A stretch of DNA of 64,000 bases from a bacterium (GTDB taxonomy: Bacteria > Planctomycetota > Planctomycetia > Planctomycetales > Planctomycetaceae). The notes under the pieces were generated by a model. The model was given only the letters and a program-made list of their open reading frames with translations. It did no database searches and was not told the origin of the DNA. Positions 17,983 through 27,552 of this stretch are shown here, piece after piece (the stretch's first letter is position 1; every line of letters begins with the position of its first letter). The position numbers and the translations under genes are program-made. The stretch lies in assembly GCA_016125225.1 (NCBI GenBank), contig WGME01000003.1:434001-498000 (forward strand), read 5' to 3'.

Positions 17983-19431
17983 ATGCCGCTGCTGCTGATT
18001 GTTGATGACGAGCCCAACATCGCCTTCTCGATCAAGGAATGTCTGGACTTGCCGCACTTGGAGTTCATCACAGCGTCGACGGCACGCCAGGGAATTGCGC
18101 TCACACGCGAGCAGCAACCCGATGTGGTCTTGCTGGATATTCGATTGCCCGACCTTTCAGGGCTCGATGCCTTTGAGAAAATTCGAGAATTTGATCCTCG
18201 GTTGCCCTGCATTCTGATGACCGCCTTCTCACGAACGGAAACCGCAATCGAAGCCATGCGCCGCGGTGCGTTCGACTATCTGGTTAAGCCCGTCGATGTG
18301 ATGCAGTTGCAGAACGTGGTGGCCAAGGCTTTGGAAGTCTCCCGCCTGAGCCGCAAACCAGCCGTCGTGGAAACCGACGAAAGCCTCACGCCGGCCGATC
18401 ACATCGTGGGCACATCAGCCGCGATGCATGATGTGTATAAAGCCATCGGTCGTATTGCTCCGCAGGATTCGACCGTCCTGATCCTCGGGGAAAGTGGCAC
18501 CGGCAAGGAACTGGTAGCCCGAGCCCTGTACCACTACAGCCAGCGATCCCGGATGCCTTTCCTGGCCATTAATTGTGCGGCGTTACCGGAAACGCTACTG
18601 GAAAGCGAACTCTTTGGACATGAACGTGGGGCCTTTACCGGTGCTGATCAACGCCGCATCGGGAAGTTCGAACAAGTCTCTGGCGGAACGATTTTTCTCG
18701 ATGAAATCGGTGACATGAGCCCCGCCACGCAGGCCAAAGCCTTACGGCTGCTGCAGGAACAACGGTTCGAGCGCATCGGCGGAAACATTACGATCGAAAC
18801 CGATGTCAGAATTATCGCGGCGACAAACCGCGATTTGAATGAACTAGTCGCAGAAGGGAAGTTCCGACAGGATCTGCTGTACCGCTTGAACGGCTTCACC
18901 ATTTCGATCCCCCCCTTGCGCGATCGCAGTGACGATATTCCGGTGCTGACCGACCACTTCATTCGATGCTTCAATGCCGAATTGGGCCGCAATATCACGA
19001 CGATGACCGACGAGGCCCGTCAGTTTCTGCAGAGTCATGACTGGCCCGGGAATGTTCGGGAGCTGGAAAGTGCTGTTCGGTTTGCCATGGCTCATGCCGC
19101 TGGCAATGTGATTACAGCCGATTGCCTGCCCGCCTCATGCCAGGGCGGATCGGAGCGGTCGCCATCGATGAGTGACCTTGAAGCCCTGATCCAACAGCTA
19201 CTGGCCAAGAACACCACGGGAATTTATGAACGCATTCTGCAGGAAGTCGATCGAATTGCATTAACTGCCGTGATGCGGCACACGAATTTTAATCAGGTTC
19301 AAGCCGCTCTGCTGTTAGGTCTGTCGCGGATGACGTTGCGGAGTAAGTTACGAGCCGTCGGACTACTGAGCGCGAAAACCGACACCGCAACAACCCTGGC
19401 GATAGACTCAAGCGAAGACAAAGTGGGTTAG
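17983..19431 (+). CDS. NtrC-family sigma-54-dependent response regulator
   Basis: 482 residues. Receiver domain with Asp52 (LLDIRLPDLSG), AAA+ ATPase with Walker A GESGTGKE (169-176), sigma-54 loop GAFTGA (216-221) and Walker B IFLDEIGDM. C-terminal Fis-type DNA-binding segment (NFNQVQAALLLGLSRMTLRS). Immediately follows its histidine kinase gene. It resembles the regulator at 23152-24615 more closely than the one at 11527-12942: both share GAFTGADQRRIGKFEQ. Confidence 0.94.
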   Translation: MPLLLIVDDEPNIAFSIKECLDLPHLEFITASTARQGIALTREQQPDVVLLDIRLPDLSGLDAFEKIREFDPRLPCILMTAFSRTETAIEAMRRGAFDYLVKPVDVMQLQNVVAKALEVSRLSRKPAVVETDESLTPADHIVGTSAAMHDVYKAIGRIAPQDSTVLILGESGTGKELVARALYHYSQRSRMPFLAINCAALPETLLESELFGHERGAFTGADQRRIGKFEQVSGGTIFLDEIGDMSPATQAKALRLLQEQRFERIGGNITIETDVRIIAATNRDLNELVAEGKFRQDLLYRLNGFTISIPPLRDRSDDIPVLTDHFIRCFNAELGRNITTMTDEARQFLQSHDWPGNVRELESAVRFAMAHAAGNVITADCLPASCQGGSERSPSMSDLEALIQQLLAKNTTGIYERILQEVDRIALTAVMRHTNFNQVQAALLLGLSRMTLRSKLRAVGLLSAKTDTATTLAIDSSEDKVG

Positions 19432-19440
19432 CGTTGCCTC

Positions 19441-22320
19441 TCAACTCCCGTGCTGTTTCACATAGTGATGGAGTTCACCATAGAAACGGTCGAGCAGCGA
19501 TTTCAATTCAGCGATGTGTACCGCCCGTTGATCTTCTGATTCCTCTGGGCTTTCCAGTTTGGTCGCAATAGCCACAATAGGCAGCGCCCCGAAGTTGGCC
19601 GCTAAGCCACGGATCGAGTGTGCCGCTCGAAAGGCCACTTCCGTGGCACCATCTGTCTCGACGGTCTGAAACAGGCCGGGAGCATCCTGAAGAAAGTAGC
19701 GAGCCATGTCGATCAGAAGCGCCTCATCGCCCCCCATGCGACGCAACGAACCTTCCCGATCGAGCAGGCTTTGGGGAGAAGAACTGGTCACGGTTGTTGT
19801 CTCCTGGGCTTTCCGCCTCTCTCGTGGCCGCGACTCCGATTTTGAAGGCGAGTAGGCAGACCAGGTTTCCATGCCGGGGGCTTTCCCCGCCAGCCGTTCC
19901 ACCGTACGAATGAGTTCATGAGCATCGATGGGCTTGGAGATATAGTCGTTCATTCCCGCAGCCAGGCATTTCTCCCGGTCTCCGCGCATCGCATGAGCTG
20001 TGATGGCGAGAATCGGCGTGCGTGAGCGGACCGGCAATTGGCGGATCTGTCGTGTCGCCTGCCAACCGTCCAACTGGGGCATCTGAACGTCCATCAGCAC
20101 GACATCAAAGGCCTCGCGGGCCACGGCACTGACGGCTTCTCGGCCATTTGCGACTAACGTCACGACATGCCCGCGTTTTTCCAGAATGGTTCGCACCACT
20201 TTGCGATTGGCCGGGGCGTCTTCTGCCACCAGCACGTGCAATTGTCGGCGGGCGACTCGAATCTGACTGGTTTCCGGCAAATCGGTACTTGGGCCATGCA
20301 GGGCGTCCATCAACGTGTCGAGCAGGTCCGATTGAGAAATCGGTTTTGCGAGGACTCCTGCAATTGGCAACGCCTTCAGTTCCGGTTCCAGAGATTGCCG
20401 ATCTGAGGCGGAGATCATGACAATGGCCGCCCCCCGGAGTAGACCTTCGGTTGTCGCCGAGCGGATGAGCTGCAACCCATCCATCGCGGGCATCAGGGCA
20501 TCGACCAGAATCACATCGAATTCCCGCTGCTGCCGCTGAGCTTCCCGCATTTCCTGCAACGCGGAGAGGCCATCAGCCACGACGCAGGGCTGCATCGACC
20601 AGCTACGCAGAATGTTTTCCAGAATCCGGCGGTTGGATTGATTGTCGTCGATGGCGAGTACGGTCAATCCCCGTAGATCCAGCCGCCGCTCTTGTTCGTA
20701 TTGCTCGGGCATGGCGTCGGGAGAGGCTAACGGAAAACGCAGATTCACGCGGAAAGCCGCCCCCATTCCCAATTGACTTTCGACAGTAATGTCGCCCCCC
20801 ATACGCTCCACAAGTTGACGCACGATGGCCAATCCCAACCCGGTGCCACCATGCTCTCGCGTCGGCGAACTGTCACCTTGAGTGAAAGGTTCGAAGATAT
20901 GGGTCTGCTGTTCTTCACTGATGCCGATGCCCGTGTCTTTGATGGTCAGTGTGAGTGCTACCTCACGGGCTACAGGTGTGGCGTTTGGTTCCGCCGGGGC
21001 TGCATTGGCTTGTGGTGAGACATCGACCACCACTTCACCACTCTCCGTGAACTTGACCGCGTTCCCCACCAAGTTGATGACGATCTGCCGCAATCGCCCC
21101 TGATCTCCCAACAAGGCATCGGGCAGTTCTGCCTGGGTTGAACAGGTCAGTTCCAATCCTTTTTCCGCGGCTCGCATACCGAGAATACGCATGGCCTGAT
21201 CGAGCGTGTTACGCAGGCTGAACGGAGCAGCTTCGAGTTCAATGCGTCCGGCCTCAATGCGGGAAAAGTCGAGTAGATCGTTCAAGAGATACAACAGGGT
21301 CCGCGCGGCTTCGACAGAGGTTTCCAGGTAATCGCGGACAGCCCCCGGCAGTTCTTCATCCAAGGCGAGTTCCGTCATGCCAAGAATGGCGTTCATGGGA
21401 GTACGAAGTTCATGGCTGACGTTCGCCAGAAATTCTCCACGGGCACGGTTCGCACGCTCAGCCGCCTCTTTCGCCTGCTCCATGGCATTCGCGGCCTGCT
21501 TTTGAATCGTCAGGTCCATGACAAAGCAGATCACTTTGTCATCTTCGGGGAATGACGCTCCGCCGAGCCAGATCGGAACCCGACGACCGCTCGCGGTCAC
21601 ATACTCTTTTTCGACTGCTTCGAAACGATGAGTCCGGTGCAGTTCATCAATCAAACGCAAATCGAGCGCTGCGAATTCCGGGGGCGTCAGATCTTTCCAG
21701 TTCACGCGCCCCGCGAGCAGATCACTCTGTGTCAATTCGACCATCTCAAGAAAGGCCGTGTTGGCATCGATGATGCGGCCATCGAGTTGGCAGACAATGA
21801 CACCCACTACATTCGCATCGACAAGCCGACGGAACATGGCATCGCGTGCTGTGAGTTGCAACTGCGCACGATTGAGATCGGCGGCTCGTTCAGTCGCGAT
21901 GCGCCGGGCAACAAACGCTTCGTCTGCGCGCCGTTGTGCCAGCAACCGGTTCTGATTCAGGCGTTCGGCCAGCAAGCAGATGAGTCCACCTTCCGCCAGG
22001 AATATTGATAACTGGATGTAGGCATCGATTCCTGAAACCCAGATGGTGTTATGGGGTGCCAGATAAAACCAGTTCACCAGCAACGTCGAGAGTACGGTCG
22101 AAACCAGACCGCCTTTCCAGCCCCCATACCATGCACTAACCATGATCGCCGCAGGGAAGATCAGGAACGGACTCTGCTCCTGGCTGACCCACTGGTCGGT
22201 CACCGCTTTAAGCAGGAAAGCCAAGAGCACGGAAATGACCGCAAAGATCTGCGCACTCACATCGGACGTGAAATACCGAGAGAGTGGAAATCTCGCGATC
22301 AAATCCGTGAGTAACCTCAT
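19441..22320 (-). CDS. hybrid sensor histidine kinase: DUF4118-like membrane domain, PAS, kinase, two receivers, HPt
   Basis: 959 residues from the ATG at 22320; an in-frame ATG at 22374 would add 18 residues, and neither has a strong ribosome-binding site. A KdpD-type DUF4118 membrane region of about four helices (20-115) contains FPAAIMVSAWYGGWKGG. PAS domain at about 150-265, then the kinase box NVSHELRTPMNAILGM with His303 and an HATPase with GTGLGLAIVRQLVERMGG. Two receivers follow (Asp607 in ILVDALMPAMDG, Asp744 in VLMDVQMPQLDG), then an HPt domain with His901 in AAHSIRGLAANFG. A full internal phosphorelay is encoded. It ends 9 bases from the convergent NtrC-type gene. Confidence 0.92.
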   Translation of the reverse strand: MRLLTDLIARFPLSRYFTSDVSAQIFAVISVLLAFLLKAVTDQWVSQEQSPFLIFPAAIMVSAWYGGWKGGLVSTVLSTLLVNWFYLAPHNTIWVSGIDAYIQLSIFLAEGGLICLLAERLNQNRLLAQRRADEAFVARRIATERAADLNRAQLQLTARDAMFRRLVDANVVGVIVCQLDGRIIDANTAFLEMVELTQSDLLAGRVNWKDLTPPEFAALDLRLIDELHRTHRFEAVEKEYVTASGRRVPIWLGGASFPEDDKVICFVMDLTIQKQAANAMEQAKEAAERANRARGEFLANVSHELRTPMNAILGMTELALDEELPGAVRDYLETSVEAARTLLYLLNDLLDFSRIEAGRIELEAAPFSLRNTLDQAMRILGMRAAEKGLELTCSTQAELPDALLGDQGRLRQIVINLVGNAVKFTESGEVVVDVSPQANAAPAEPNATPVAREVALTLTIKDTGIGISEEQQTHIFEPFTQGDSSPTREHGGTGLGLAIVRQLVERMGGDITVESQLGMGAAFRVNLRFPLASPDAMPEQYEQERRLDLRGLTVLAIDDNQSNRRILENILRSWSMQPCVVADGLSALQEMREAQRQQREFDVILVDALMPAMDGLQLIRSATTEGLLRGAAIVMISASDRQSLEPELKALPIAGVLAKPISQSDLLDTLMDALHGPSTDLPETSQIRVARRQLHVLVAEDAPANRKVVRTILEKRGHVVTLVANGREAVSAVAREAFDVVLMDVQMPQLDGWQATRQIRQLPVRSRTPILAITAHAMRGDREKCLAAGMNDYISKPIDAHELIRTVERLAGKAPGMETWSAYSPSKSESRPRERRKAQETTTVTSSSPQSLLDREGSLRRMGGDEALLIDMARYFLQDAPGLFQTVETDGATEVAFRAAHSIRGLAANFGALPIVAIATKLESPEESEDQRAVHIAELKSLLDRFYGELHHYVKQHGS

Positions 22321-22394
22321 TGTTACCGTTTCAGAGCGTCGGGAATCTGGCGATTTGGGCCTCGGTAGAGGCATGAACCAGCAGGAACAATCCC

Positions 22395-22676
22395 TTATTC
22401 CGCAGGGGTCTGCTCGGAGCGATCAAGCGGTGGATCGGTTACAGGCAGGTTATGGTCCGCATCGGTATGAGAATCAAGGGACTCTTCGACTTTGCGCTCC
22501 ACTTTGTGGACCACTTCTTGGACTTTCTGAGCCATTTCGCGACTGTCACGTACCACGACCTGACGGTTGATGCCCGCAGTGACCTGCTGACTGTCGCTCT
22601 TAAAAAACAGCCACCCCTTTTCGGCGGCCAAGGCCACACACAGTACGATCGCAAGCGTGAATACAAAGGCTTTCAT
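22395..22676 (-). CDS. small membrane-anchored protein of unknown function
   Basis: 93 residues. The ATG at 22676 has a near-perfect AAGGAG seven bases upstream. One N-terminal hydrophobic helix (KAFVFTLAIVLCVALAA) acts as anchor or signal. A charged helical segment (REMAQKVQEVVHKVERKVEE), likely coiled coil, and an acidic tail follow. No family recognised. It lies 76 bases after the DUF3309 gene and 74 bases before the hybrid kinase gene, all on the minus strand, so it probably belongs to one operon with them. Confidence 0.72.
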   Translation of the reverse strand: MKAFVFTLAIVLCVALAAEKGWLFFKSDSQQVTAGINRQVVVRDSREMAQKVQEVVHKVERKVEESLDSHTDADHNLPVTDPPLDRSEQTPAE

Positions 22677-22752
22677 GTTCGTTCTCCTTCAGAGTTCTGC
22701 CGCACCGCTATTCAGCTCTGGCTGACGAACTCGTGACATCCCGTGTATCATC

Positions 22753-22902
22753 TCAAAACAACAGGACCAGCAGTAATAGAATCAATAAGACTGTGCCCAA
22801 GCCACCGGATGGGCCATACCCCCAACCTCGTGAATAAGGCCAGGCTGGCAGTGATCCCAGAACCAGCATCAGCAACAGAATCAGCAGCAGCAATTCCATC
22901 AT
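22753..22902 (-). CDS. DUF3309-family small membrane protein
   Basis: A 49-residue gene. Translation gives two hydrophobic stretches, MMELLLLILLLMLVLGSLP and GTVLLILLLLVLLF, around the signature WPYSRGWGYGPSGGLG. That motif is diagnostic for the DUF3309 family of tiny bacterial membrane proteins of unknown role. AAGGA precedes the double ATG (22902 and 22899). A sigma-54 promoter candidate lies about 80 bases upstream, and the two following genes on the strand are a 93-residue membrane protein and a hybrid kinase. Confidence 0.85.
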   Translation of the reverse strand: MMELLLLILLLMLVLGSLPAWPYSRGWGYGPSGGLGTVLLILLLLVLLF

Positions 22903-22981
22903 CTCATCCTTTCCGCACTGCCGTCCGTGGCCTCATGACTGCGTTCCCTCGTGCTCAAAGCTGACAATATGCGGGAGAAAC

Positions 22982-22996
22982 GCAGCTTGCGTGCCA
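22982..22996 (-). promoter_or_regulatory. candidate sigma-54 promoter for the DUF3309/hybrid-kinase operon
   Basis: The minus strand reads TTTGGCACG-CAAG-CTGCG. All seven bases of TGGCACG match, spacing is exact, and the -12 element CTGC has one mismatch to TTGC. Transcription would start near 22970, giving a leader of about 70 bases before the DUF3309 ATG. This is the best sigma-54 match I found; an NtrC-type activator gene lies directly upstream on the same strand. Confidence 0.65.
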
Positions 22997-23151
22997 AAGA
23001 CGACAGCGAGGGTGAAAGAATCGCATTCGTAACCGCAACCCATTTAAAGCAATTGGGTTACGGCCACCAGTGATGGCAAGGATTTCAACGCAGCGTCGGA
23101 TGGGAGACCGCGGCGGGCTCAGAGTGGTCGGCGAACGAACAGACGCAGCTG

Positions 23152-24615
23152 TCAGTCGATCCGGACGTCCCGATCAACGGTGATGCCAAAGGCTGCGATG
23201 CGATCACGGACTTTCCCGCGCGTAATGCCGAGGATTTCCGCAGCACGACTTTGATTGCCTTGCGTTTCGCGCAGCACCCGGGTCAGCAGGAACCGCTCCA
23301 TCACTTCCAGGGCCTCGGCGTATAAGTCGGTACTGTTCTGCTTCAACCGCCGATCGATGAACTGCCCCAGATCACTATCAGGGAGACCTTGCGAATCCCC
23401 GGACGATGTGGCATCGCTGCTCGATGAACCATCCGTCGTTCCCTTCCGAACCTCGGCGGGCAGGAAGTCAGGAACGATCACTGTTCCTGTCGTGTGCAGA
23501 ATCGCGTTCCGCACCACGCTCTGCAATTCGCGAATGTTTCCTGGCCAACTGTAACTGGTCAGCAGTTCCAGCGCAGTCGGAGAAATTCCCTCCAGATCCG
23601 GGCGATTCAATTCCATCGCGAACCGAGAGGTGAAGCGTTGTAACAGCGGAGGAATATCTCCCGGCCGTTCGCGCAGCGGCGGAAGACGCACGGTGATGGT
23701 ATTCAGGCGATACAGCAAGTCTTCGCGAAACTCGCCGTCTTCCACCATTTGTTCCAAGGGACGATGAGTGGCCGCCACGATGCGGACGTTAGTTGATAAG
23801 GTCGTGTTACCCCCCACACGTTCAAATTTCTGATCCTGCAGTAACCGCAGAACTTTGCCTTGAACCAGCAGCGACATGTCGCCGATTTCATCGAGGAACA
23901 ACGTCCCCCCGTTGCACTGCTCGAACTTGCCGATGCGACGCTGATCGGCCCCAGTAAACGCTCCCTTTTCGTGACCGAAGAGTTCGCTTTCCAGCAGATT
24001 ATCGGGTATGGCGGCGCAGTTGATGGCCATGAAACATTCATTGGCTCGGCGACTGTGCTGATAGATAGCTCTCGCCACCAGTTCTTTGCCAGAACCGCTT
24101 TCCCCACGAATGAGCACCGTCACATCTTGTGCGGCAACGCGGCCTATGGTTTTGTAGACTTCCAGCATGGCCGGGCTGCTGCCGACGAACGAGTCTCCCG
24201 GTCCTTCCTGCGTCCCGCGTGTGGGAATGGCCACCGGCACACTCATGAGCCGGCGTGTTTCCGCAGCCCTGGCCACCAAGTCGTTGAGTTGTCCAAGATC
24301 TAGCGGTTTTCGCAGATAGTCAAACGCGCCGAGCTGCATGGCCTCAATCGCGGTGTCGCTTTCAGCATCCGCCGTAACAAAGATCACGGGCAGCTTGCGG
24401 TCCAAGGCGCGGATTTGAGCAAACAACTCCAGCCCGGAGATATCGGGCAGGCGAATATCGAGCAGAACTACATCGGGACGTTCTGAACCCACGAGCGCCA
24501 AGCCGGTGGCACCATCGGAAGCCGTGATCACGTTGAGCTGAACTTTTTCCAACGAGCGGGTGACCAGGTGATGCACACTGCGATCGTCGTCGATGACTAA
24601 AACCGTTGTCGACAA
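23152..24615 (-). CDS. NtrC-family sigma-54-dependent response regulator
   Basis: 487 residues. Receiver with Asp53 (VLLDIRLPDISG), AAA+ domain with Walker A GESGSGKE (171-178), GAFTGA (218-223), Walker B LFLDEIGDM and a C-terminal Fis-type helix-turn-helix (QGNQSRAAEILGITRGKVRD). It has no kinase gene in immediate tandem. The hybrid kinase at 19441-22320, two small genes downstream on the same strand, is the nearest candidate donor through its HPt domain. The 250 bases after its stop carry the sigma-54 promoter candidate for the DUF3309 gene. Confidence 0.94.
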   Translation of the reverse strand: MSTTVLVIDDDRSVHHLVTRSLEKVQLNVITASDGATGLALVGSERPDVVLLDIRLPDISGLELFAQIRALDRKLPVIFVTADAESDTAIEAMQLGAFDYLRKPLDLGQLNDLVARAAETRRLMSVPVAIPTRGTQEGPGDSFVGSSPAMLEVYKTIGRVAAQDVTVLIRGESGSGKELVARAIYQHSRRANECFMAINCAAIPDNLLESELFGHEKGAFTGADQRRIGKFEQCNGGTLFLDEIGDMSLLVQGKVLRLLQDQKFERVGGNTTLSTNVRIVAATHRPLEQMVEDGEFREDLLYRLNTITVRLPPLRERPGDIPPLLQRFTSRFAMELNRPDLEGISPTALELLTSYSWPGNIRELQSVVRNAILHTTGTVIVPDFLPAEVRKGTTDGSSSSDATSSGDSQGLPDSDLGQFIDRRLKQNSTDLYAEALEVMERFLLTRVLRETQGNQSRAAEILGITRGKVRDRIAAFGITVDRDVRID

Positions 24616-24927
24616 GGGCGAAACTCCGAAGTTTGGCGGTACCCACTTTGGGCCAGACTATCAGGGTAGCACTCCCTTCTCGGAGCACAAGGGAGGAGGG
24701 CCGCGATTCCCCGGATGCCTTGCACAGGTCTGAACACGTTGCCCCGGCGGCTCGCATGCCGTTCGGTCGGTCACAGTCGTGGCAACCGGAATGACAAGCC
24801 CCACGGAGGCAAGACACTTCCGCAATCCTCTGAATCTTTGCCAGACGTAGGATTTTCCGCGTGAGAATTCCGCCACCGTGTCGCCCAGACGTGCAGTGAT
24901 CCCGGAATTTCGTGCGGAGCCCTGACC
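24616..24927. other. divergent intergenic region
   Basis: About 310 bases between an NtrC-type gene (minus) and a polytopic membrane protein gene (plus). I see no gene, no good sigma-54 site and no strong palindrome. Promoters for both genes should lie here. Confidence 0.4.
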
Positions 24928-27489
24928 ATGCCCGAACCATGGACCTGCCCTTGCGGCTATGTTGCTGCCGGAGAAGCGGCCGAAACTGTCCCCGAGACTT
25001 GCCCGGTTTGCGGTCGACCAGTTGCGACAGTCGAACCGGAAGCGATTCCTGAAGATAACTTCGACGCTGCGACACAAGACACCCATTCAGCGGCTCCCCT
25101 CTGGCTGCGGTTAATTCTAGATCCGCGGACGATTCAACGCCTGTTGTTCGGAGGGGGCGGACTTTCGATTCTCGGTTTGCTGGCCTGGTTGATCAGCCTG
25201 GGTGTGTTCGATGATCCCCGTATTGTTGCCGTGGCGATGGGATTGGGGAACGCCGCCATACTGCTGACGGGATTCGCCGTCACACTGCGAACCCGGCATC
25301 AACTCGCGGGACGGGCCATGACGTTCCTGGCGTGTGTCTTGGCCCCATTAAACCTCTGGTTTTACGATGCTCAGGGCCTGATGACGGTGGATGGCCATTT
25401 GTGGGTCGCGAGTGTCGTCTGCTGCCTGATCTATCTGCTCACCATTTCGCTCTTAAAAGATCCGCTCTATCTATTCGCCATCGAGGCCGGCGTCACGCTG
25501 ACCGTGCTGCTCTGCCTGGGAACCTGGCAACGACATACCGACAGCGTGTGGATCTGTACCGCGTTGACCATTCTGGCGGCACTGTCGATCCATCTCGAAC
25601 GCGCGTTTCCGCCTGAGCACACCTTGTATAACCGGCGACGATTTGGCTTACCCATTTTCTTTTCGGGACAAGCTCAACTGGTGGCTGCGATGGGGGGCTT
25701 GCTTGGTTTGCAACTGGCTCACTGGTTCCAGGTTCCGTTTGTGCGGGTGCTATGGACAGAGAGTGCGATTGCCACCACGCCGATCATCGCCGGGTCATTA
25801 TGGCTGGCGGCCGCGTACTTGTGGCTCTATTCCGATTTTGTGGTCCGCCGCCTGGGTCTCTACAGCGAACTCGCCGTGCTTGCCATCGTGATGGCAGAAA
25901 TCACCTGGCTCGAACAGCGGCTGACCAACAATGGCGTGATGGTCACCATGGCGGTAACGGTTCTGGCGGTACGCTGGTTCATGCGGAACAAGGCACAGCC
26001 TTCGCGCGTGTGGCAACCGTTTTCGCAAATCGCTGGCTGTCTGTTAGCACTGGTGCCGGTCGCTTTGGCGGTTCAGCAATACCTCAGCCTCTCTGCCACC
26101 ACGGTGACTGCTTCGCTCGCAATCATGAATGTGACAGCCACCGCGGCGGTCATGCTCGCGACCTGTGGATCTGCCGGGCTGATGAAAGGCATCGGCCGTA
26201 CCCTGTTGATCTCCGCCGCGGCCTGCACGGGTTGGATTGTCGGCGTGCAAGTCTGCGAACTCATCGGTTTGCTGGGCTTACTAATCTCTGCTCCTGTGTT
26301 GTGTGCGGTGCCCCTCATTCTGGCGATCATCGCTCAACGTCAACAAGCGAGCGGGCTCTGGGAAGGAATGATCACCGGGGCACACGCCTGGGTCATCAGC
26401 GGATTGGTCTTGAGTCTGGCAACCCACGATCCGGCCGGACATCCGTCGAACCTGCTCTTCACGGCTCCTCAAACCTGGCAAGCCTGGCTGGCAGCCCTGG
26501 CGTTGATCGAACTGACAGTCTTTTCCGCTCTCTGTGCCCGCCAGCAAAAAACGGTTTCCGAGATCCTCTGGGGCATCACCGGTCTCTGGGGTTTGTTAGC
26601 CACGTGGAAAGTGGTCTCGCTGATCAATCTCGAAAATGTCTGGTATGCCCCGGTTCTGGCAGCGATTGGCGTCGCATTGAGTCTCGTCGGACACTGGCAA
26701 AGTCACCGGACCAGTCAGCAACCAGAATTGCCCGTTAATAGTTGGAGCAACCTGGGCGATCTGATTCTGGTGATCGCCGAACTTTCGGCCTTCCTGCGAG
26801 GTGCGTTCCGCCTGGCCGGGGCTGTTTCACTGACCGGGCACGCTCCTTTGGTGGCTATCATTTTGACCACGTTGCTGGCCGCGATCGGTTCGCAGGCGGC
26901 CTGGTCCTCGGCGGCTCGACGCTGGCATATCGTGGCGACGGTCCTGCTGACACTCATGTCGGTTGCAGCAGCGATGCGATTTCTCTCTCTGGCCGACTAT
27001 CAGAAATGGGAACTGGCCGCCGCGATTCTGGGTGCCTGGCTGATCATTCTGGGTTACATCGGCCGCTTGCAGGAAGCCAGTAAGGTCCGCGACGCCGGTG
27101 TGAGTGCGGCGTTGTGGTGTGGCAGCATTGTGGCTACGTTGCCCGTATTATGCTTTGTGCTGGGAGATCGCTGGTTCTCGGGGCACAGTATCCAGTTCGA
27201 CGAAGTGCTGCTGGTCACGATATCGTTGATGCTGCTGGCCAGTGGCTGCCTGTTGCAGGTGCGGTCCACGACGTTGCTGGGTGGGTTCGGTCTGGCGTTG
27301 TACCTGATCACCCTGTTCGCACATCTGGCTTATCAGCCGCAAATCGCCATCGGAGTCTATCTTGCCATCGGAGGCGGACTGATCTTCCTGGCCGGTTTGA
27401 TGCTGAGCATCTATCGCGACCGATTTCTGGCCCTCCCCGGCAAGATCGCTCAACGCGAAGGGGTTTTCCAGATTATCGACTGGCGATAA
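24928..27489 (+). CDS. large polytopic membrane protein with N-terminal zinc ribbon
   Basis: 853 residues. The N-terminus is a small zinc-ribbon-like unit: WTCPCGYVAAGEAAE then TCPVCGRP, giving two CPxC/CPxxC pairs within 35 residues. After an acidic linker, nearly the whole protein is hydrophobic, with probably 20 or more transmembrane helices from about residue 65 to 840. No transport or enzyme motif was recognised. The rubredoxin- or ribbon-like cap could bind zinc or another metal. A strong terminator follows the gene. Function unknown. Confidence 0.82.
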   Translation: MPEPWTCPCGYVAAGEAAETVPETCPVCGRPVATVEPEAIPEDNFDAATQDTHSAAPLWLRLILDPRTIQRLLFGGGGLSILGLLAWLISLGVFDDPRIVAVAMGLGNAAILLTGFAVTLRTRHQLAGRAMTFLACVLAPLNLWFYDAQGLMTVDGHLWVASVVCCLIYLLTISLLKDPLYLFAIEAGVTLTVLLCLGTWQRHTDSVWICTALTILAALSIHLERAFPPEHTLYNRRRFGLPIFFSGQAQLVAAMGGLLGLQLAHWFQVPFVRVLWTESAIATTPIIAGSLWLAAAYLWLYSDFVVRRLGLYSELAVLAIVMAEITWLEQRLTNNGVMVTMAVTVLAVRWFMRNKAQPSRVWQPFSQIAGCLLALVPVALAVQQYLSLSATTVTASLAIMNVTATAAVMLATCGSAGLMKGIGRTLLISAAACTGWIVGVQVCELIGLLGLLISAPVLCAVPLILAIIAQRQQASGLWEGMITGAHAWVISGLVLSLATHDPAGHPSNLLFTAPQTWQAWLAALALIELTVFSALCARQQKTVSEILWGITGLWGLLATWKVVSLINLENVWYAPVLAAIGVALSLVGHWQSHRTSQQPELPVNSWSNLGDLILVIAELSAFLRGAFRLAGAVSLTGHAPLVAIILTTLLAAIGSQAAWSSAARRWHIVATVLLTLMSVAAAMRFLSLADYQKWELAAAILGAWLIILGYIGRLQEASKVRDAGVSAALWCGSIVATLPVLCFVLGDRWFSGHSIQFDEVLLVTISLMLLASGCLLQVRSTTLLGGFGLALYLITLFAHLAYQPQIAIGVYLAIGGGLIFLAGLMLSIYRDRFLALPGKIAQREGVFQIIDWR

Positions 27490-27520
27490 CTCGACAAGAA
27501 TCCTCGCTGCCTTTCCATTT

Positions 27521-27552
27521 AGCCCCCGGTTCTCTGAACCGGGGGCTTTTTT
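27521..27552 (+). terminator. rho-independent terminator
   Basis: AGCCCCCGGTTC pairs perfectly with GAACCGGGGGCT over 12 bp (27521-27532 with 27536-27547) around a 3-base loop. A run of five or more T follows on the plus strand. It ends the polytopic membrane gene and abuts the stop codon of the convergent thioredoxin-like gene. Confidence 0.9.
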
